A stretch of 64,000 nt of DNA from Erysipelotrichaceae bacterium (lineage in GTDB: Bacteria > Bacillota_I > Bacilli_A > Erysipelotrichales > Erysipelotrichaceae). Shown one piece after another: positions 62,446-64,000 of this stretch; position 1 is the first letter of the stretch; each line of letters starts with the position of its first letter. Position numbers and translations under genes: made by a program. The notes beneath the pieces were generated by a model that worked only from the letters and a program-made list of their open reading frames with translations, had not been told where the DNA came from and ran no database searches. Location: assembly GCA_017442805.1 (NCBI GenBank), contig JAFRZA010000033.1, forward strand, positions 1 through 64,000, given 5' to 3'.

Positions 62446-64000
62446 TCAGTCCTCCTGATTTGAAGCCAGCTGCTTTTCCAGCTGCTGCTTGCGCTGCAGA
62501 CGGGCAAACTGTCCGTCGAGCGCCATCAGCTCGTCGTAGCTACCCAGTTCGGCGACTTTTCCTTCATCGAGGAAAAGAATGTGATCGGCGTTCTGCACCG
62601 TGGATACCCGGTGGGCAATGATGATGGTGGTCTTGCCCCGGCGCAGGGAACGCAGATTGTTCAGTATGTTGTCCTCGGTGTCGGTATCAACGGCACTGAG
62701 GGAATCGTCCATGATCAGGATCGGGCTGTCCTTAAGCAGGGCCCGGGCGATGGAAATGCGCTGTTTCTGGCCGCCGGAAAGGGTTACGCCTCTTTCGCCG
62801 ACCATGGTCTCGTATTTTTCCGGGAAGTCACTGATGTTGCCGTCAACGTCAGCCATCCGGCAGGCTTCGATGATCTCCTCCATGGTGGCGTCCAGCTTGC
62901 CGAAGGAAAGGTTCTGCCTGATGGTTTCCGAGAACAGGAAGTTATCCTGGGGTACGTAGGCAATGTTCTGGCGTAAGACAGCCAGCGGGATCTTCCGGAT
63001 GTCGTGGCCGTCAAAGCTGATGGTTCCCCCGCTGACATCAAAGAGCCTGGTCATCAGGTTGACCATGGTGGTCTTGCCGGCACCGGTGCGTCCCATGATC
63101 GCGAAGGTCTCGCCCTTGGCGATCTCAACATTGATGTCGCTCAGAACTTCCGGCAGATCGCTGCCGTAGCGGAAGTGGACGTGGTCAAAGCGGATCCCGC
63201 CTTCCAGCGCACTGACATCATCGGGATGCTCATCGTCCGTGATCTCCGCCTTTTCATTGAAGACCCTGTTGATCCTCTTCATGGCGGCTACGCCCTGGGT
63301 AAAATAGGTCAGACAGTCGCCGAAGGCCAGCATCGGCCAGACCAGGGTTCCCAGATAGCTGGCGAACATGATGAAACGGCCCAGGGTGATCCGGTTGGTG
63401 ATGGTGTAATAGCCGCCAACCAGAACGGTGATCATGTAGGAAACGCCGATGAGCACTTCCATGACCGGCCAGGCGAAGGCCCGCAGTCTGACGAGCTTCA
63501 TGTTGACATCGTAGTTGCTGCGGTTGACGGTCTTGAAGAACTTCAGTTGCTTTTCTTCCTGGGTAAAGGCCTTGATGACTCTTTCCGCGGTGATGCTTTC
63601 CTGCACGACATCCGTCAGCTTGGCAAAGGACTCCTGCTTGGCGGTGAAGTTGCGCTCGAAGGCCTGAATGATGAAATAGCCGAAAACGCCAATTCCGCCC
63701 ATCGGAATCAGGATGTACAGGGTCAGGGAAACCGAGATCCGGGTCATCATCCTGTAGAGAGTCATCAGACTCAGGACAAAGGCGTCCACCGCTGAGATGA
63801 TGGACCAGCCCAGCGCTTCGCGCAGGGCTTCCAGGTCGTTGGTGAAGTAGGCCATCAGGTCTCCGGTCTTGTTTTCGTTGAAGAAGCGCTGCGACAGCGT
63901 CTCCAGCTTGCGGAAGATGTCGTTCTGCAGAGCTCTTTCGATCCGTCTGGCCGTGCCGATGATGAAATAGCGGAAGCCCAGCCGCCCGGCGGAAATGAGC
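62446..64000 (-). CDS. ABC exporter, degenerate-site half of a heterodimer (BmrC/YheI-like), 5' partial
   Basis: The frame is open to the right edge (LISAGRLGFRYFIIGTARRIERALQND precedes the first internal Met), so the N-terminus is outside. Visible: later membrane segments, then GRTGAGKTT, LSGGQKQRIS and Walker B ILIMDDSLSAVD, where Asp replaces the catalytic Glu. This is the usual non-consensus site of heterodimeric exporters such as BmrCD and TM287/288. It starts the two-gene unit with the 693-residue partner. Confidence 0.9.
   Translation of the reverse strand, partial: LISAGRLGFRYFIIGTARRIERALQNDIFRKLETLSQRFFNENKTGDLMAYFTNDLEALREALGWSIISAVDAFVLSLMTLYRMMTRISVSLTLYILIPMGGIGVFGYFIIQAFERNFTAKQESFAKLTDVVQESITAERVIKAFTQEEKQLKFFKTVNRSNYDVNMKLVRLRAFAWPVMEVLIGVSYMITVLVGGYYTITNRITLGRFIMFASYLGTLVWPMLAFGDCLTYFTQGVAAMKRINRVFNEKAEITDDEHPDDVSALEGGIRFDHVHFRYGSDLPEVLSDINVEIAKGETFAIMGRTGAGKTTMVNLMTRLFDVSGGTISFDGHDIRKIPLAVLRQNIAYVPQDNFLFSETIRQNLSFGKLDATMEEIIEACRMADVDGNISDFPEKYETMVGERGVTLSGGQKQRISIARALLKDSPILIMDDSLSAVDTDTEDNILNNLRSLRRGKTTIIIAHRVSTVQNADHILFLDEGKVAELGSYDELMALDGQFARLQRKQQLEKQLASNQED

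Noticed and set aside
1-64000. CRISPR arrays, insertion sequences, prophage, tRNA and rRNA genes
   Set aside because: I looked for direct repeat arrays, transposase-like frames and cloverleaf patterns and saw none.

Overview
The window is chromosomal DNA from a low-to-medium G+C Gram-positive bacterium (Bacillota) and carries the replication origin. The gene set and order suggest the class Erysipelotrichia or a close relative. This is inferred from protein character, YidC made as a lipoprotein, WTA-type TagO, T-box and FMN riboswitches, and the absence of sporulation genes from blocks that hold them in Bacillus. TGA is used as a stop codon (for example in hslO and dus), so it is not a Mycoplasma-type code.

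The origin lies near 48.2-48.6 kb. To its left, on the minus strand and running away from it, are dnaA, dnaN, yaaA, recF, gyrB, gyrA, a polysaccharide deacetylase, serS (T-box leader) and a VanY-type carboxypeptidase. A cluster of three parS sites follows, then SRP RNA, tadA, dnaX, recR and a protein of unknown function. Further left is a LicD-family gene, then a ten-gene minus-strand operon (nadK, a PTS-EIIC-like protein, mutS, mutL, miaA, tcdA, pth, mfd, rqcP, divIC). Next come an acyl-hydrolase-like gene, a membrane-bound XRE regulator, a three-gene GlpA/GlpB/DUF1667 redox cluster, an FMN-riboswitch ribU-riboflavin kinase operon, an HrcA/CIRCE-controlled hsp20, DUF1146, tagO and a MazF-like protein. 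The left end has tilS-hpt-ftsH, hslO-dus, and a dipeptidase/acyltransferase pair cut by the window edge.

To the right of the origin, on the plus strand, are a dockerin-bearing glucosaminidase, a membrane-anchored cohesin-like protein and an HtrA protease. sbcD-sbcC follow on minus, then a methyltransferase, rpmH-rnpA-yidC-jag, and two ABC exporter genes on minus that look like the halves of a heterodimer (the second runs off the window).

Most of the window is housekeeping: replication, repair, tRNA maturation and modification, protein quality control and envelope. The least ordinary items are the ori-adjacent cohesin/dockerin pair, the PTS-EIIC/EIIB-like protein without its phosphorylation residues inside a repair operon, the parS cluster without parAB nearby, a riboflavin kinase reduced to its C-terminal domain, an rnpA with no visible Shine-Dalgarno sequence just behind a terminator-like hairpin, and a 303-residue unknown in the tadA-dnaX-recR operon.
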